DNA of 37,249 nucleotides from assembly GCA_030267965.1 (NCBI GenBank), contig BRYA01000667.1:1-37249 (forward strand), written 5' to 3'. How positions within the stretch are numbered: position 1 is the first letter of the stretch; each line of letters begins with the position of its first letter. The DNA is from Triparma columacea. Taxonomy: Eukaryota; Sar; Bolidophyceae; Parmales; Triparmaceae. The notes under the pieces were generated by a model, which was not told the DNA's origin, ran no database searches, and saw only the letters and a list, made by a program, of their open reading frames with translations. Below are positions 11,405-22,082 of this stretch, piece by piece. A program made the position numbers and the translations under genes.

Positions 11405-12102
11405 TCATTTACACGACACTTTCTTAATGGAATCCGGCTCAATATCCACCCCAGCTGCGAGCGCATTATCGACCAGTTCCTGGACGTAAGTATCGTCAAC
11501 ATTCTCATCTTTCGTGGCAATCACCAGCTCCCGCACTGCCTGACCACCAATCTCAAGGCAACTGTAAAGCGTCATGGCGGAGTAGTCCTCTTCCACATCG
11601 ACCAAAACAGTCGGCAGCGTCAAGAGCTTCCCCCCGGGCATATCAGCGTTCTTCGAATACAACCCGACCTCCTTCCCTGGCGTGTAGAGCTCGGTGATAG
11701 TGAAGGGGATAGGCCCGTATTTTACGGAAAAATCCATCGACAATCCATCTTCGCCGCTAGTAACATTGAGAGTCTGACACGAAGCGCCCACTGCGGGAAC
11801 GGAGCGAAGTGAAGTTTGAGGGTGTTAATTAGAGCATGATGATGATGAGGTTTCTTTTGACGCCTACTCCAGCAAGCGAGCTATTAAGTACATCGAACTC
11901 CTAAGCTCAACGCAACACTACGACCCTCATCCATCTTACCCTGAGCGATATCAAAATACACTTGTTCAGTAAAGAGACCTGCCAGCTTGGCTGAGTCGAA
12001 GGAGGTCCTAATGAAATCTGACCTCAAGGACGACAGGTCAGGGCAAGAACTGCAAGCGGTGAGAGTTGGCATCGCAAATAGAATTATAGCGCAGTTTTTC
12101 AT
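11405..12102 (-). CDS. Lipocalin-like secreted or organellar protein
   Basis: Exons are 12102-11940 and 11790-11405, for 182 residues. The start is the ATG giving MKNCAIILFAMPTLTACSSC, a short signal peptide. FDSAKLAGLFTEQ stands where lipocalins have the GxWYE strand, and the last 60 residues (YSAMTLYSCLEI, then LVIATKDENVDDTYVQELVDNALAAGVD) fit the lipocalin final strands and C-terminal helix of the apolipoprotein-D type. The Trp of the GxW motif is Phe here. Five cysteines could form disulphides. Lipocalins bind small hydrophobic ligands; the ligand is unknown. The assignment rests on pattern and predicted layout, so it is moderate. The divergent neighbour is the sulfotransferase, 290 bp between starts. 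Confidence 0.75.
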
Positions 12103-12392
12103 TGCGGTTTTCGGTGAAAAGGGGGAGGGTCCTTGGCTAACAAGATTGTCAGGCCAAAGACTGTCAGGAACCTCCCACTCTGACACTCTCAACCCTTTCT
12201 CTCTCTGATAACTTTCATTTCCCTTTTGACATACAGCTGTTGTACACCACAACACCTCGCCACCTTTCTCCCCATCCTCTATCAATCAAGCTCATCAGTT
12301 TCTGTGTAGAGAGATACACGCCAAACTTTGAAGCACCAGCAAACACCCCATCAAGTTCTCGTAGGCTCGTGTTTCATTTGAGTTGGTGAATT

Positions 12393-13854
12393 ATGAGAGT
12401 GAGGAGGCCTAACACAAGCCGCCGGCATACGAACCCAAGGAGATTGGTCAAGACTGCAGCTTACATACTGCTCTCGGCGACAATAGCTTTTTATATGATT
12501 CTTTTGATCCAGCGAATCGAGAAATTGACTTCATTTAACCCACTGGAAGGGCAAACTGAAGGATTCCCTCGGAACAACCTTCGCAATATTGTTGAGGACC
12601 AAATCAATCGACGAAATGACTCACCATCAGTCACACACGGGGAGGCTAAAGAGGCAAAGAGGCTGCAGACACTTATGAAACGCCTGGCTGAATTCGTCAA
12701 AAGAGAGGGGAAGCTTCACTTCATACACATCGGAAAGACCGGAGGGACTTATTTTGTGGACAACATGCCAGAAATGAAAAACGCGCCTTTCAACGGATAT
12801 TCAATATTTAACCACTGGCACAACCTTAAATTGGGCAACTTGAACTCCGACACTCAGGGTCACGAAAAAGAGAACCACAGATATATATTCTTTGTCAGAG
12901 ATCCCGTGGATCGCTGGATCTCGGGTTTCATGAGTCGGTTCCGCGTTGGCTGCCCTTCCCATTGCCATTTGGGCGACGAGGAAGAAATGCAGACTTTCCA
13001 CCTCTTTCCAACCCCCAATAGCCTCGCAGAAGGTAAGACCGTGTTAACCGAACTTGCTTCACATTTTTGAGCCCTTCATTTCGCCTCGATCTATCTTATC
13101 AGAGCTCCTCGGTACCCCTATACCCGATCCTTCTCCTGCTCGTCGCAGAACTGGGAACGCGATTTGGAAATGAGGCCAACCGAAAGACATTTCACACCCA
13201 CAGAACCATCTCATACTACATTAAGGGCGTCGACAATTTGCGCTCGATGATCGACAGAGTTGCCTTTGTTGGAGATTTCCGCAGCATGGAGCAGGACACG
13301 TTGTTCATCCACGAAAGCATGGGAATGCCCGCTCACAAACTTTCCAAGGAGAAGGTCCACGCCGCCCCACAACTACCGAAGAAATACACTGAGCTCTCGA
13401 TGTTAGGAAGGTGCAGACTCGAGGAGTTCCTCAGGGAGGACTACGAGATAACAGACTACTTGTTCGAGAAGGGGTTCATAAAGTCTCGCTTTGAACGTCT
13501 GTGCGAAAACGATTGGATGAAAGGGAACGACGACTCAACCGATGCTTTGTTAGGGAACGACGACTCAACCCATGAATTTGGAGAGGAGTACGGTGACTGG
13601 ACGACAGGAAAGTCAAACATAAAGCGCATCGACTGCGAAGGTGAGAATAATGGGCAGTAGCGAGAGTTTGCGAAAGGAGCGCAGCGACTACAGCGTGAGT
13701 TCAAGGACGCTGCAGCTAACACTACATAACGGGGCTCGCTTCAACGATTCAATTCGCCACAATGAATTCGCTTGTCACAGCACCAGACGCCTGCCAGACT
13801 GTGTACGACCACATACTCAAAGGGGACCTCTACGAAGACGCCGATTATAATTAA
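12393..13854 (+). CDS. Type II membrane sulfotransferase
   Basis: Exons are 12393-13032, 13149-13640 and 13781-13854, for 401 residues. A basic N-terminus and one TM segment (AAYILLSATIAFYMILLI) make it a Golgi-type type II protein. FIHIGKTGGTYF is the 5'-phosphosulfate-binding loop and FVRDPVDRWISGF the 3'-phosphate-binding motif of PAPS-dependent carbohydrate sulfotransferases (Sulfotransfer_2 type). The later part holds the line CRLEEFLREDYEITDYLF. A small internal duplication, GNDDST, occurs twice near the end of exon 2. Exon 3 adds a 25-residue tail; without it the frame would end at 13660 inside the intron. The acceptor sugar cannot be read. The stop is 48 bp from that of the carrier gene. 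Confidence 0.87.
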
Positions 13855-13902
13855 TAATGTTGCGCTTGGCAGAAATTGAAGTCCAAAAACCCCAAGTTGC
13901 TT

Positions 13903-16900
13903 TTACATGATGTCCCCTCTTAGTTCCCCCAGCGCGCCCCCCAGAACGTCAAGGAAAAGGTTGAGGTCGTCCCTCCCCACCCCTAGCAGCACCCTGATGC
14001 TGTCGTACAGGAAGAACTGCAGGCTGACTACGAGGCAGTAGAATGGGATCCTTATACTAAGTCCCCTGAAGAGCCCACCGACACCGTAGGTTGAGTAGAG
14101 GGTATCGTAAGCCATTTTAATGGTCATTTTAGGCGCCTCTTGAGGCATCGTACCCTCCACTACCGCTGCTTCATCCCCCCCCACCCGTACCTCCGTCTCA
14201 GCCTTGGGTTGTGTTGTTTTCTTGAATTTCTTAAGTTCCGAAATGACGGCGTCAGCCGGGTTGCTAACGAACGCCGCCACGATCCCCCCCAGGCACCCTC
14301 CCGTCAAGCTGACCGCCAAGCTAAGTCTCAGGTCCTCCCTCGCCGCCGGGAAAGCCTCATACAGTCTCTCCGTGCTTGCGTCGAACACTGCGAACTTCGC
14401 TGCGGCGAAGGGTATCTCTTTAAGAAGGAACGCCGGCACGGCGTTGAAGAGGGCCGACGGTCCTCCCTCGTCGACTATTTTACCCCCCACGCTAAGGAGG
14501 CCCCCCTCCCCGCCCCCTGATACCATCCTTATTCTGATGGTCTCAAACGGGCATAAGAAGAAGCACCCTGCGAACGCACCTAGACCTGCGCTTACTATTA
14601 TTACAGGTATCTCCCAAGACCCATCCTTCGGTGCGTTCAGTGCAACCGTAAGGTACCGTCTTAGGAACTCTGTTAAGGTGTAACCTATACCACCCCATAC
14701 GAAGAATCCCGCGAAGGTCGTGTCCCATCCCGTGAAGAACGTTCCAAGCCCCGTGCCCATTACTTTCTTGAACGCTGCGACGGGGTTAGGGTATTCCCTA
14801 GGGTTGGTTTGTACCTTGGTTTTAACAACATCAAGGGGTGTTACCGCGAGGTGCACTGTGCTGCAGCAGAGTGCACCGGCAGCCATGAAACGAAGGTACG
14901 TAGATGGGGTAAGTTCCCTCTCTCTCTCCACCGGCGATCTACCCCTAGGCCCGAAGTCAGGGTCTAGGGGCTTGGGGGAAACACCCTGACCCCCCCCGAC
15001 TACGAGCCCTGACTCGAGTGCGTCCGGTCCTGCAGTTAGGACGTAGACCTTTTTCTTCTCGTCGAATACGAGACCGACACCTTTGGGGAAAAGCGTCAGA
15101 AGTCTAGCCGTCGTACCTCCTCCCCCCCCGAGCGTAGGAAGACGAGGAGCTTCTGACCCCCCCCCACCGCTCGTAGCCCTAATATTTCCACCCCCCCTTT
15201 TCTCCACCTGCTCGAGAAGCGGCGTTCCGATAAATGCGTTAGAATCAAATTTGGCGACGCATAAACAATCTCTCTCCTCCCCCCCTTCCCTTCCCCTTAC
15301 CTCTTCCCTACCAGTTTCATAATCCCCCATCCCCTCCCCCTCATATCTCCAGCTGCTTCCCGCGCTAACTTCACTCTTAGTAATCCCCACCGCTTCCACT
15401 TCTTTATCATAGCATCCTCTCCCCATACACCCCCCTCCCCCCCCCGTACCATCAAAACCCTTCGCGGCTGCTTCGACGACTTGGTTAAGTACTTTCCCAT
15501 CCATTCCTCTAGTCTTAATTAACATGGGATCGTTAATATTAACCCTCGCTGTAATCGGTGGTGGTTTAACCTTAACCATCAGCGGTTTCTCCGCCGCGTA
15601 ACCTCTCCCCGGGTTGGTCACGATTATAGATACTACTTCCAACTCCCTAACAACGACGGCTGTAGCTTGATACCCTAAACTAGTAACGGGTGAACCGTCG
15701 GGTGAATCAATACGTACTTTTATATCCTCGTCAACCCCGTACCCAGATCCTGGATCTAGGAGTTTGATACGTTCGATTCTACCGCGGTTTGTGGTATCCT
15801 CGAATAGTATAGCTTGAGCCTTAGCTGGTGTACCTCCGAGGGCGGGGGGGGATATCGTTACGAGGGGGACCTTCTTGTAGCCAAGACCACGGTCTGAGAT
15901 ATCGATTCTGAGGACACGATCGCTGGGGGTGGGGAGTTGGTATGGGGTTAGGAAGTTGTTGTGACGACATGGGAGAGATGAGGAAATGTAAAGACGTTCT
16001 CCTACCTTACTCCCAGCTTAGCTCTAGCCTGCGTTGCGGTTGTTGCGTTTGCGTGTTATACGTTAGTGAGTTGGTTGTCAAAACTTTCGTGCCCTCCCTA
16101 CGGCGTTCCAAAACCCCCTTCTCCCCTTTCCCCTTCTCACCTCAGCTCTAACCCCTTCGCTTCCTTCCGGTTCCTCGATTTCAACTTCCGGTGCCCCATA
16201 CCCCGGTGCATACCCTTGTCCTCTCGCCTTAACTACAACCTCCTCTAACCTGGCGTCTTCTATGTTAGCGAGTTCACGGGTAATCATGTCTGTTGGTTGC
16301 GCGGTTTGCATGAGAGAGAATAGGAGTACGATCTGCCGACGAGCCTCTCTGACTTCTCTTTCCTTCAAAGTCGTCGGGGCTGAGGGGACGGCTGTTATTG
16401 TACCTGACCCGTCGTTAGACTCTAGAGTAACGCTCGACATGGAAGAGGGGCAGTACCTTTGTAGCATGTAGCTCATTAACCGTGCTGGACCTAAGGCGTC
16501 GCGGTATTCCCTTAGTCCGACTTCAACGGATGCGCTGAATTTAGCGAACTGCTCCAGCCTGATGGCCTCAACCTCGGCCTTGCCGGCCCCGCGGGGGATC
16601 TCCTGGGCCTGGAGGTACCACCATCGTTGGCAGGAGGGATCGAAGGATAGGAGGAAGCGGGTTAGGTAGGTTATGAACTTTAGGTTGTAGAGGGACTCGG
16701 CGTCGTAGAGGGTTGCGCCGGTCCGGATGTTCAGGGGGGAGGTTAGGAACTTGGGATGGTAGGGGGGGGGGAAGGGGGTTAGATGGCGATGTAGATGTGT
16801 GTGGGGTTGGGTTGTTTCAGCTGGCATCTGAAAGTGTATGCAGTTTGGAGGTTGCTGGCGTTAAATCATTGCACGTGTGTTGTTGTCTCCGCAATTCATG

Positions 16901-17376
16901 TTGCATATATATCATCTCTTCCACCTATTGTGGATTGTATCTTCATGTGAACAAAGTGGTGAACAAACAACAAGTGGTGAACAAACGATAAACTCTTTCG
17001 CTCTCAAGAGTCCCACATTCAGTCCACTTCTCACCTTTAGATCTGATGCGTGTGAAGGTGTTGGTGTGGTAAGTAGGGAGAGTGTGGAGAGTGAAAGGAG
17101 TGATAATGATTTCCGACGGTTGGTGAATGCGGATAGGTGGACTGTTGGGTCGTGGGGGGCAGGATCGTTGTCACGAGTGTTGTCACGAGTATTGTCAGGG
17201 GAGGTATTGAATGTATTTTGAAGAGGATTTTGAAGGTTTGTTTGAACGTTTTTAACATTTTGATTAATGATTGGAAGATGTAGTGGAGTTATTGTTCCTA
17301 GTAGTATTGTAAAGAGGAGTATATATATTAGCGTGTTTGACAAATTAGGCTTCAAATTAGGCCACATTTTAGACAT
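13903..17376 (-). CDS. Phosphate-carrier-type MCF domain with long plastid/Tat-like N-terminal region
   Basis: Likely exons are 17376-17035, 16749-16141, a tentative 11-base microexon 16021-16011, and 15922-13903, for 993 residues. The N-terminus has a hydrophobic signal (LIYILLFTILLGTI), a transit-like Asn/Thr-rich stretch, and then NRRKSLSLLSLSTLSLLTTP ending in SHAS, a twin-arginine thylakoid signal by appearance. Residues about 315-450 contain three repeats with GLGY, GSGY and GRGY followed by beta-strand-like segments. A Gly-rich linker follows. From about residue 660 to the end is a mitochondrial carrier family domain with PLDVVKTK, PFETIRIR and a third signature, NPADAVISEL, whose P-x-D-x-x-S form is typical of phosphate carriers (SLC25A3/PiC). 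I infer a phosphate or similar anion transporter in a plastid membrane. The microexon is the weakest part, but it is what restores phase between exons 2 and 4. Confidence 0.75.
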
Positions 17377-17796
17377 ATCTAAAAGTGAATCACTGGGATC
17401 ACTGGGAGTCGGTGATCTTTTCTGCTCTAATACGACGCAAAATTCACTTTCAACAATCGGAACTGCAGATTATGAAAGATTAAAACTTATTATGTGGGTT
17501 TTAACGTGTGATTAAAGTAGTTAAGGAATGCACAGAGTTGTAAACTGGGCTCTCTGACTTTGGACTTTGGACTTCTTGTTCTTCCTCATAGGAAGGTTAA
17601 ATAGGGGTTAAAATAGGACACAAGATTGGCAAAAGAACGTCCGTCTTTTCCCATATTATAGAATATTACACTCCTAGTAGAAGCGTAAAAAAGAATAGCT
17701 ACGGACGGACGTGAACATGAGCTAGGATTTAATACAACTTCCTAGGGACAAAGGCTGGAACCCCAAGTCTCCGGACGAAAGAGGCAAAATTTCTTC
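17377..17796. promoter_or_regulatory. Divergent promoter region with inverted repeat
   Basis: This AT-rich stretch separates the start codons of the carrier (-) and the dioxygenase (+). Bases 17637-17645 (ACGTCCGTC) and 17704-17712 (GACGGACGT) form a perfect 9-bp inverted repeat with a 58-base spacer. No gene is seen. Any promoter role is inference from position. Confidence 0.5.
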
Positions 17797-20411
17797 ATGA
17801 TATTGATAGTATTTCTATGCTTATTCACTGTAGTTAGCTCATTTAGTGTTCAACATTGTTTACATAGATCAATTGGGTTAGCAGAGTCAATAAATGTGAA
17901 TAAAAGCGTGTCTAAATGCATAAAATCACTTCAATCATTGACATCATCAACATACATATATAAATCTTATTCTTCTTATACAACAACACGACACACAACA
18001 ACATATTCAACAACAACACTATCAGCTAAACGTCGCTCCTCCTCAAAATCTACATCAAAAGGATTCAAAGGATTTGGAAATTCACCCTCCTCATCTTCCT
18101 CCTCTTCCTCCTCCTCCCCACCTTCCTCTTCCTCCTCCTCCTCCTCCTCCAGCAAAACAATCCCCAACAATCTCCTAAACACCTACATCCTAACCTCACA
18201 CGCATCCTCAATATCCTCCCTCTTAGAAACCGCCATATCCTGTTCCACAACCGTCGTTCCCTCATCCCCTCAGGACACTTTCGTCCGTTCTGAAGTTACC
18301 TTCCCATTCGAAGAACTAACCTCCTCAACCTCCGAACCGTTTTTAGAAAGGTCAATTCTAGACTCACTTAATAAGTATGGTTTCATATACATAACCCTAC
18401 CCCCATCATTACTCTCACCTCTAACCTCATTAAGGTCAGGAGGTAACGAATTCTTCGGAATGAAGGAAGAGGAGAAAATTGGAAGTGTTGGAGGTATGAG
18501 AGGGGAAAGGAAATACGGATATGGGAAAGGGGGGGATGTGGAATTCCTTGAAAACAGGTGAGAGGATTAAGAGAGAAAGAGAGAAAGAGAAAGAGAGAGG
18601 GATGTGATCGAGGGATGTGATCGAGGGATGTGATTGAGGGATGTGGATCGAGTTGGTGTTGTGTGTTGAGTTGAGCATTACATTTCAAATACATCACAAA
18701 AAGCTCAAAAAATCCCTTCCCCCCCCCACACCCAAAACCTTCCCACCCATAATATAGGTTCCGTCGTACAAATAAAGTTTCATCCCTTCCTCCACCTCCC
18801 CCAACCCTCTCCCCCTACATTCAACCATCAAAGAGTATCCTCGATACCTTGGGTCGTAATGTGTTGCTACGGTTAGAGTTGGAGTTAGGTATACCTGTAA
18901 ACTCGCTCGTTGGGATGGCTGATTTCGGGGGGTATATTAGGGGTGAATATATAGACGATTTACATACTCATTTATCTACCTCAACCTCAAAGGCCTTGAA
19001 AGAGGTCGTGGATGATGTATGCACCTCCTCTGATACTGAGATTTTATCAAACAGTGTATTAAGACTAGCGCATTACCCTTCAAAAACCTCCCCCACCGCT
19101 GCGTTTGGTGCGCACACAGACACAACATTCCTAACAATAATCCCCTCCTCAACCCCCCCCGGCCTCGAGGTTTACAGCTCCTATTTAAACTCCTGGATCC
19201 GCCCCGAAACTTGGGGTACAAACGGTGTTGTTATTATGCCAGGTGAACTAACAACGGCTTTAACAGGGGGGAAAGTTATATCCGCTCCGCATAGGGTTTG
19301 GGGGACTGATGGTGTTACAAGGACGAGTACACCACTACTTGTTAGACATAGGGATAGGGAAGTATGTAGGGTAGGGTTAGGATGCGTAGAGGGGAGGAGT
19401 GAGGGGAGGGATAAGGGGGGTTTTATTGTACATGATGTTGGGATGGAAGAGGTCTGGAAAGGGATGCAGTTTGGGGGTGATAAAGAGGTTAGGGAGAAGT
19501 GGTTGAGAGCTGAAAGGGAGGTTATGAAACACGGAGGGGATATGGTGGACACGAAGAGAGTTGTGAGAGACGAGGATAGGAAAGTTTTAGTAGGTGGTGG
19601 GGTTGGGGAGGGGGAACAAATTGCACAGGGGCTTTGGGTTAGTGAGGGTTGGGTAGACTGCTCAGGTGCTCGGGTACTTATGGACGCGATCGACGAGAAG
19701 ATGGGGGACGGGGGGGGTAGGAGGAGCACGATTGTGGGAGGTACGAAGGAGGGGGAAGAACAGAAGGAGGTCGACGAAGAGTTGAGGACTAGCGAAACTT
19801 GCTGGTTCGGACATGAAGAGAACGAGGTATTGAAGGGGATCGCGGAGAGGTGAGGGGGGGGGGGGGGGGGNNNNNNNNNNNNNNNNNNNNNNNNNNNNNN
19901 NNNNNNNNNNNNNNNNNNNNNNNNNNNNNNNNNNNNNNNNNNNNCCGGCCCCCCCCCCCCCCCCCCTCCCCCCAGGGCTGCGTCCTACGCCGGCGTCCCG
20001 ATAAGTTGCGCCGAGTCCTTCCAGGCCTCCCGTTACAGTCCCGGTGGTTTCTACTCCCTCCACACCGACAACGTAGACTCCTTCAACGACCTCGAGGCCG
20101 GGGGTAGGTGGGGGACCCTGATCGTGTACCTCAACGGGGGTATGTCACCTTCAGATGACGGTGAGCGCAGATTCGAAGGAGGGGAGACGGAGTTCCCTTA
20201 TGCGTCAGGGGGGCCTGTACTCGTCACGCCCTCAACCGGGAGGGGGGCCTTCTTCCACAACGTTGCGGGGACGGACTTCCCGATAACGAGGGGGAACATG
20301 CACTCGCTAACGACGGAGGGGGGAATGGCACATGGGGGGAGGAAGGTGGAGGGAGAGGGGAGGAAGTATATTATTACACTGTGGTTTCATGCGGACGATA
20401 TTAAGAAGTAG
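17797..20411 (+). CDS. Double 2-oxoglutarate/Fe(II) dioxygenase: IPNS-like plus P4H-like
   Basis: Exons are 17797-18557, 18836-19849 and 19976-20411, for 736 residues. The N-terminus MILIVFLCLFTVVSSFSV looks like a signal peptide with a heterokont plastid-type S-F cleavage site. Ser runs follow (about residues 98-120). Domain 1 (about 180-430) is of the isopenicillin-N-synthase/gibberellin-oxidase type: YGFIYITLP, then GAHTD (H347, D349), distal SAPHRVWG (H406) and LLVR (R423). Domain 2 (about 510-736) is of the prolyl-4-hydroxylase type: RTSETCWFG, then SLHTD (H621, D623), GTLIVYLNGG, FEGGETEFP, distal H711 and an R/K pair at 721-722 for 2-oxoglutarate. Both iron sites look complete. Substrates are unknown. 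The last intron contains the assembly gap; phase is kept across it, so domain 2 appears intact. A missed small exon in the gap cannot be excluded. Confidence 0.85.
18597..18649 (+). repeat. 13-bp intronic tandem repeat
   Basis: Four copies of GAGGGATGTGATC, the last with a one-base insertion, lie in intron 1 of the dioxygenase gene, just after a GA-rich run. No function is visible. Confidence 0.85.
19871..19944. other. Assembly gap (74 N) between poly-G and poly-C
   Basis: The gap is bounded by 15 G on the left (after GTGA) and by CCGG and a long C run on the right, inside the last intron of the dioxygenase gene. The flanks are complementary and could fold back, a likely cause of the break in the assembly. 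Confidence 0.95.
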
Positions 20412-20795
20412 GGGGGAGGGGGGACATGAAGGAGGAGGGAGGAGGTGAAGGGTCAGGGACAATCAATAAGGACCGGAAAGGAGGGGGGACAAGCTTTTTG
20501 ATGGATATCTTTTTCTGAGGCCAAAATCACAATTATTTTATGCGCCATTCAATATTGAATGTAGATACTGGTCTTCATTTCAGCAAGATTCGACTTTTTA
20601 ACGTATGCGTTTTCGCTTCAAATAAATTGGCCATCTTCCCAAAAGTTAGAAAAAAAGTAGAAGCCAGTGTTTGCTGTTAACGGAGAAGAGGGAAGGGCCC
20701 GTGCACAAAGGAATTTACCTGTTACTGGAAGCATTCAACAAAGATACACTTGCTGGCCGAGCATATTAGTGTTAAGTGAGAACAGGGGGTCAGAT
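20412..20795. promoter_or_regulatory. Upstream region of zinc-finger gene 1 with 16-bp palindrome
   Basis: This holds the 3' flank of the dioxygenase and the presumed promoter of the zinc-finger gene. Bases 20546-20561 (CATTCAATATTGAATG) are a perfect 16-bp palindrome in an AT-rich setting, a plausible site for a dimeric regulator. Codons 20667-20795 are open in frame with the ATG at 20796 and resemble the region upstream of the second zinc-finger gene (both have a PIQQ or SIQQ stretch), so translation might begin earlier or through an unseen first exon. Confidence 0.5.
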
Positions 20796-22082
20796 ATGGA
20801 CATGTTTACGCCCACTTCCACCACAGTCATAGATGATTTCACGGTGCAAGAATTTGGACCGGAGGAACCAGATATCCTTCCTGGGTTTCAAGAACACAAC
20901 AAGGGTACAACGACAGCATATGGTATCAAGGAAGCGGGAGACGGGGGGATGGTTGAAGACGATACACAGCAGGATGTGCTTGTTTGCCAACCATGTGATG
21001 AGGAGGATGTCGAGGTTTTTGCTGAAAGGAAGACTACTACAACTACTACAACTACTACTACTAACAGCAGTAGGGTTGGAGTGATGGAGGTGAATGCACA
21101 TATTGCGAGGATGAATGAGTCCGATGAAGAAGAGAAAGATGAGATGCCTCACAAGAAAGATGAGATGCCTGTGCCACTGCCTCACAGCTGCCCGCAAGAA
21201 GGGTGTGAATATAAGGCGAAGCAGAGACACCATATCACGAAACACCTTGCTCATGTTCACGACATTGGCGTAATATGGCATAAATGCCCGGAAGAAGGGT
21301 GTGACTATAAGGCGAAGAGGTCAAGCAGTATTAAGCCCCACCTTGCTAATATTCACAATATTGGCGTAAGGTGGTTTAAGTGCCCGCAAAAAGGGTGTAA
21401 ATATAAGGCGAAGATGAGAGCCCACATCAAGTTACACCTTGCTAGTATCCACGATATTGGCGTAACGTGGCATCCATGCCCACAAGAAGGGTGTCAGTAT
21501 AAGGCGAAGGAGAGAGGCAGTATCAAGCAGCACATTGCTCATATTCACGGTATTGGCGTTACCTGGCATACATGCCCAGAAAAGGGGTGCGAATATAAGG
21601 CGAAGCAGAGAGGCAGCATCAAGTTACACCTTGCCGATGTTCACGAAATTGGCGTAGTGTGGCATTCATGCCCGCAAGAAGGGTGTGACTATGAGGCGAA
21701 GCAGAGAAGCAAGATCAAGACCCACCTTGCCGATGCTCACGGTATTGGCGTAACGTGGCATCAATGCCCGCAAGAGGGTTGTTCATACAAGACGAAGCTG
21801 AAAAGCAGTATCAGGATACACCTTTCTCATATTCACGACATCGGCGTTACCTGGCACCCATGCCCGCATGAAGGGTGCACGTACAAGGCGAAGCAGAAAG
21901 GCATCATCAAGATCCACCTCGCTAACATTCACGATATTGGCGTAACGTGGCATTCATGCCCGGAAAAAGGGTGCAAATATAAGGCGAAGATGAGAGGCAG
22001 TATCACTGCCCACCTTGCTAACATTCACGGCATTGGCGAATCCTGGCATTCACGTCAGCAGAAAGGGGATACAACGAGGTAG
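20796..22082 (+). CDS. C2H2 zinc-finger array protein 1 (9 fingers)
   Basis: From the ATG at 20796 the protein has 428 residues. The acidic N-terminal 130 residues carry DVLVCQPCDE and AERKT, both shared with the second array gene, plus a run of ten Thr and a doubled KDEMP motif. Nine fingers follow from about residue 132, each C-x4-C-x12-H-x4-H with the 8-residue linker DIGVTWHx, 32 residues per unit. The framework CxYKAKxxxxIKxHLAxxH belongs to the C2H2 subtype with Tyr at +2 after the second Cys rather than Phe at +4. Finger-to-finger differences sit mainly at helix positions -1, 2, 3 and 6. A tenth unit is decayed: its first Cys is Arg and TAG follows shortly. Nucleic-acid binding is expected from the family; targets are unknown. 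The ATG is uncertain because homology to the paralogue extends upstream. Confidence 0.85.
   Translation: MDMFTPTSTTVIDDFTVQEFGPEEPDILPGFQEHNKGTTTAYGIKEAGDGGMVEDDTQQDVLVCQPCDEEDVEVFAERKTTTTTTTTTTNSSRVGVMEVNAHIARMNESDEEEKDEMPHKKDEMPVPLPHSCPQEGCEYKAKQRHHITKHLAHVHDIGVIWHKCPEEGCDYKAKRSSSIKPHLANIHNIGVRWFKCPQKGCKYKAKMRAHIKLHLASIHDIGVTWHPCPQEGCQYKAKERGSIKQHIAHIHGIGVTWHTCPEKGCEYKAKQRGSIKLHLADVHEIGVVWHSCPQEGCDYEAKQRSKIKTHLADAHGIGVTWHQCPQEGCSYKTKLKSSIRIHLSHIHDIGVTWHPCPHEGCTYKAKQKGIIKIHLANIHDIGVTWHSCPEKGCKYKAKMRGSITAHLANIHGIGESWHSRQQKGDTTR
21189..22052 (+). repeat. 96-bp tandem array, 9 units (zinc fingers)
   Basis: The units begin with TGC at 21189 and then every 96 bases with no insertion or deletion. 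Each encodes one finger and its linker. Unit 7 (21765-21860) is nearly identical to unit 13 of the other array. Confidence 0.95.

Noticed and set aside
13641..13660. Sulfotransferase ending at the TAG at 13658
   Set aside because: GTGAGA at 13641 and CACAG at 13776-13780 allow a phase-1 splice to a 25-residue C-terminus ending at 13854, close to the usual convergent spacing in this window.
21030..21072. ACT/ACA triplet run as a separate element
   Set aside because: It is simply the poly-Thr linker codons of zinc-finger protein 1.
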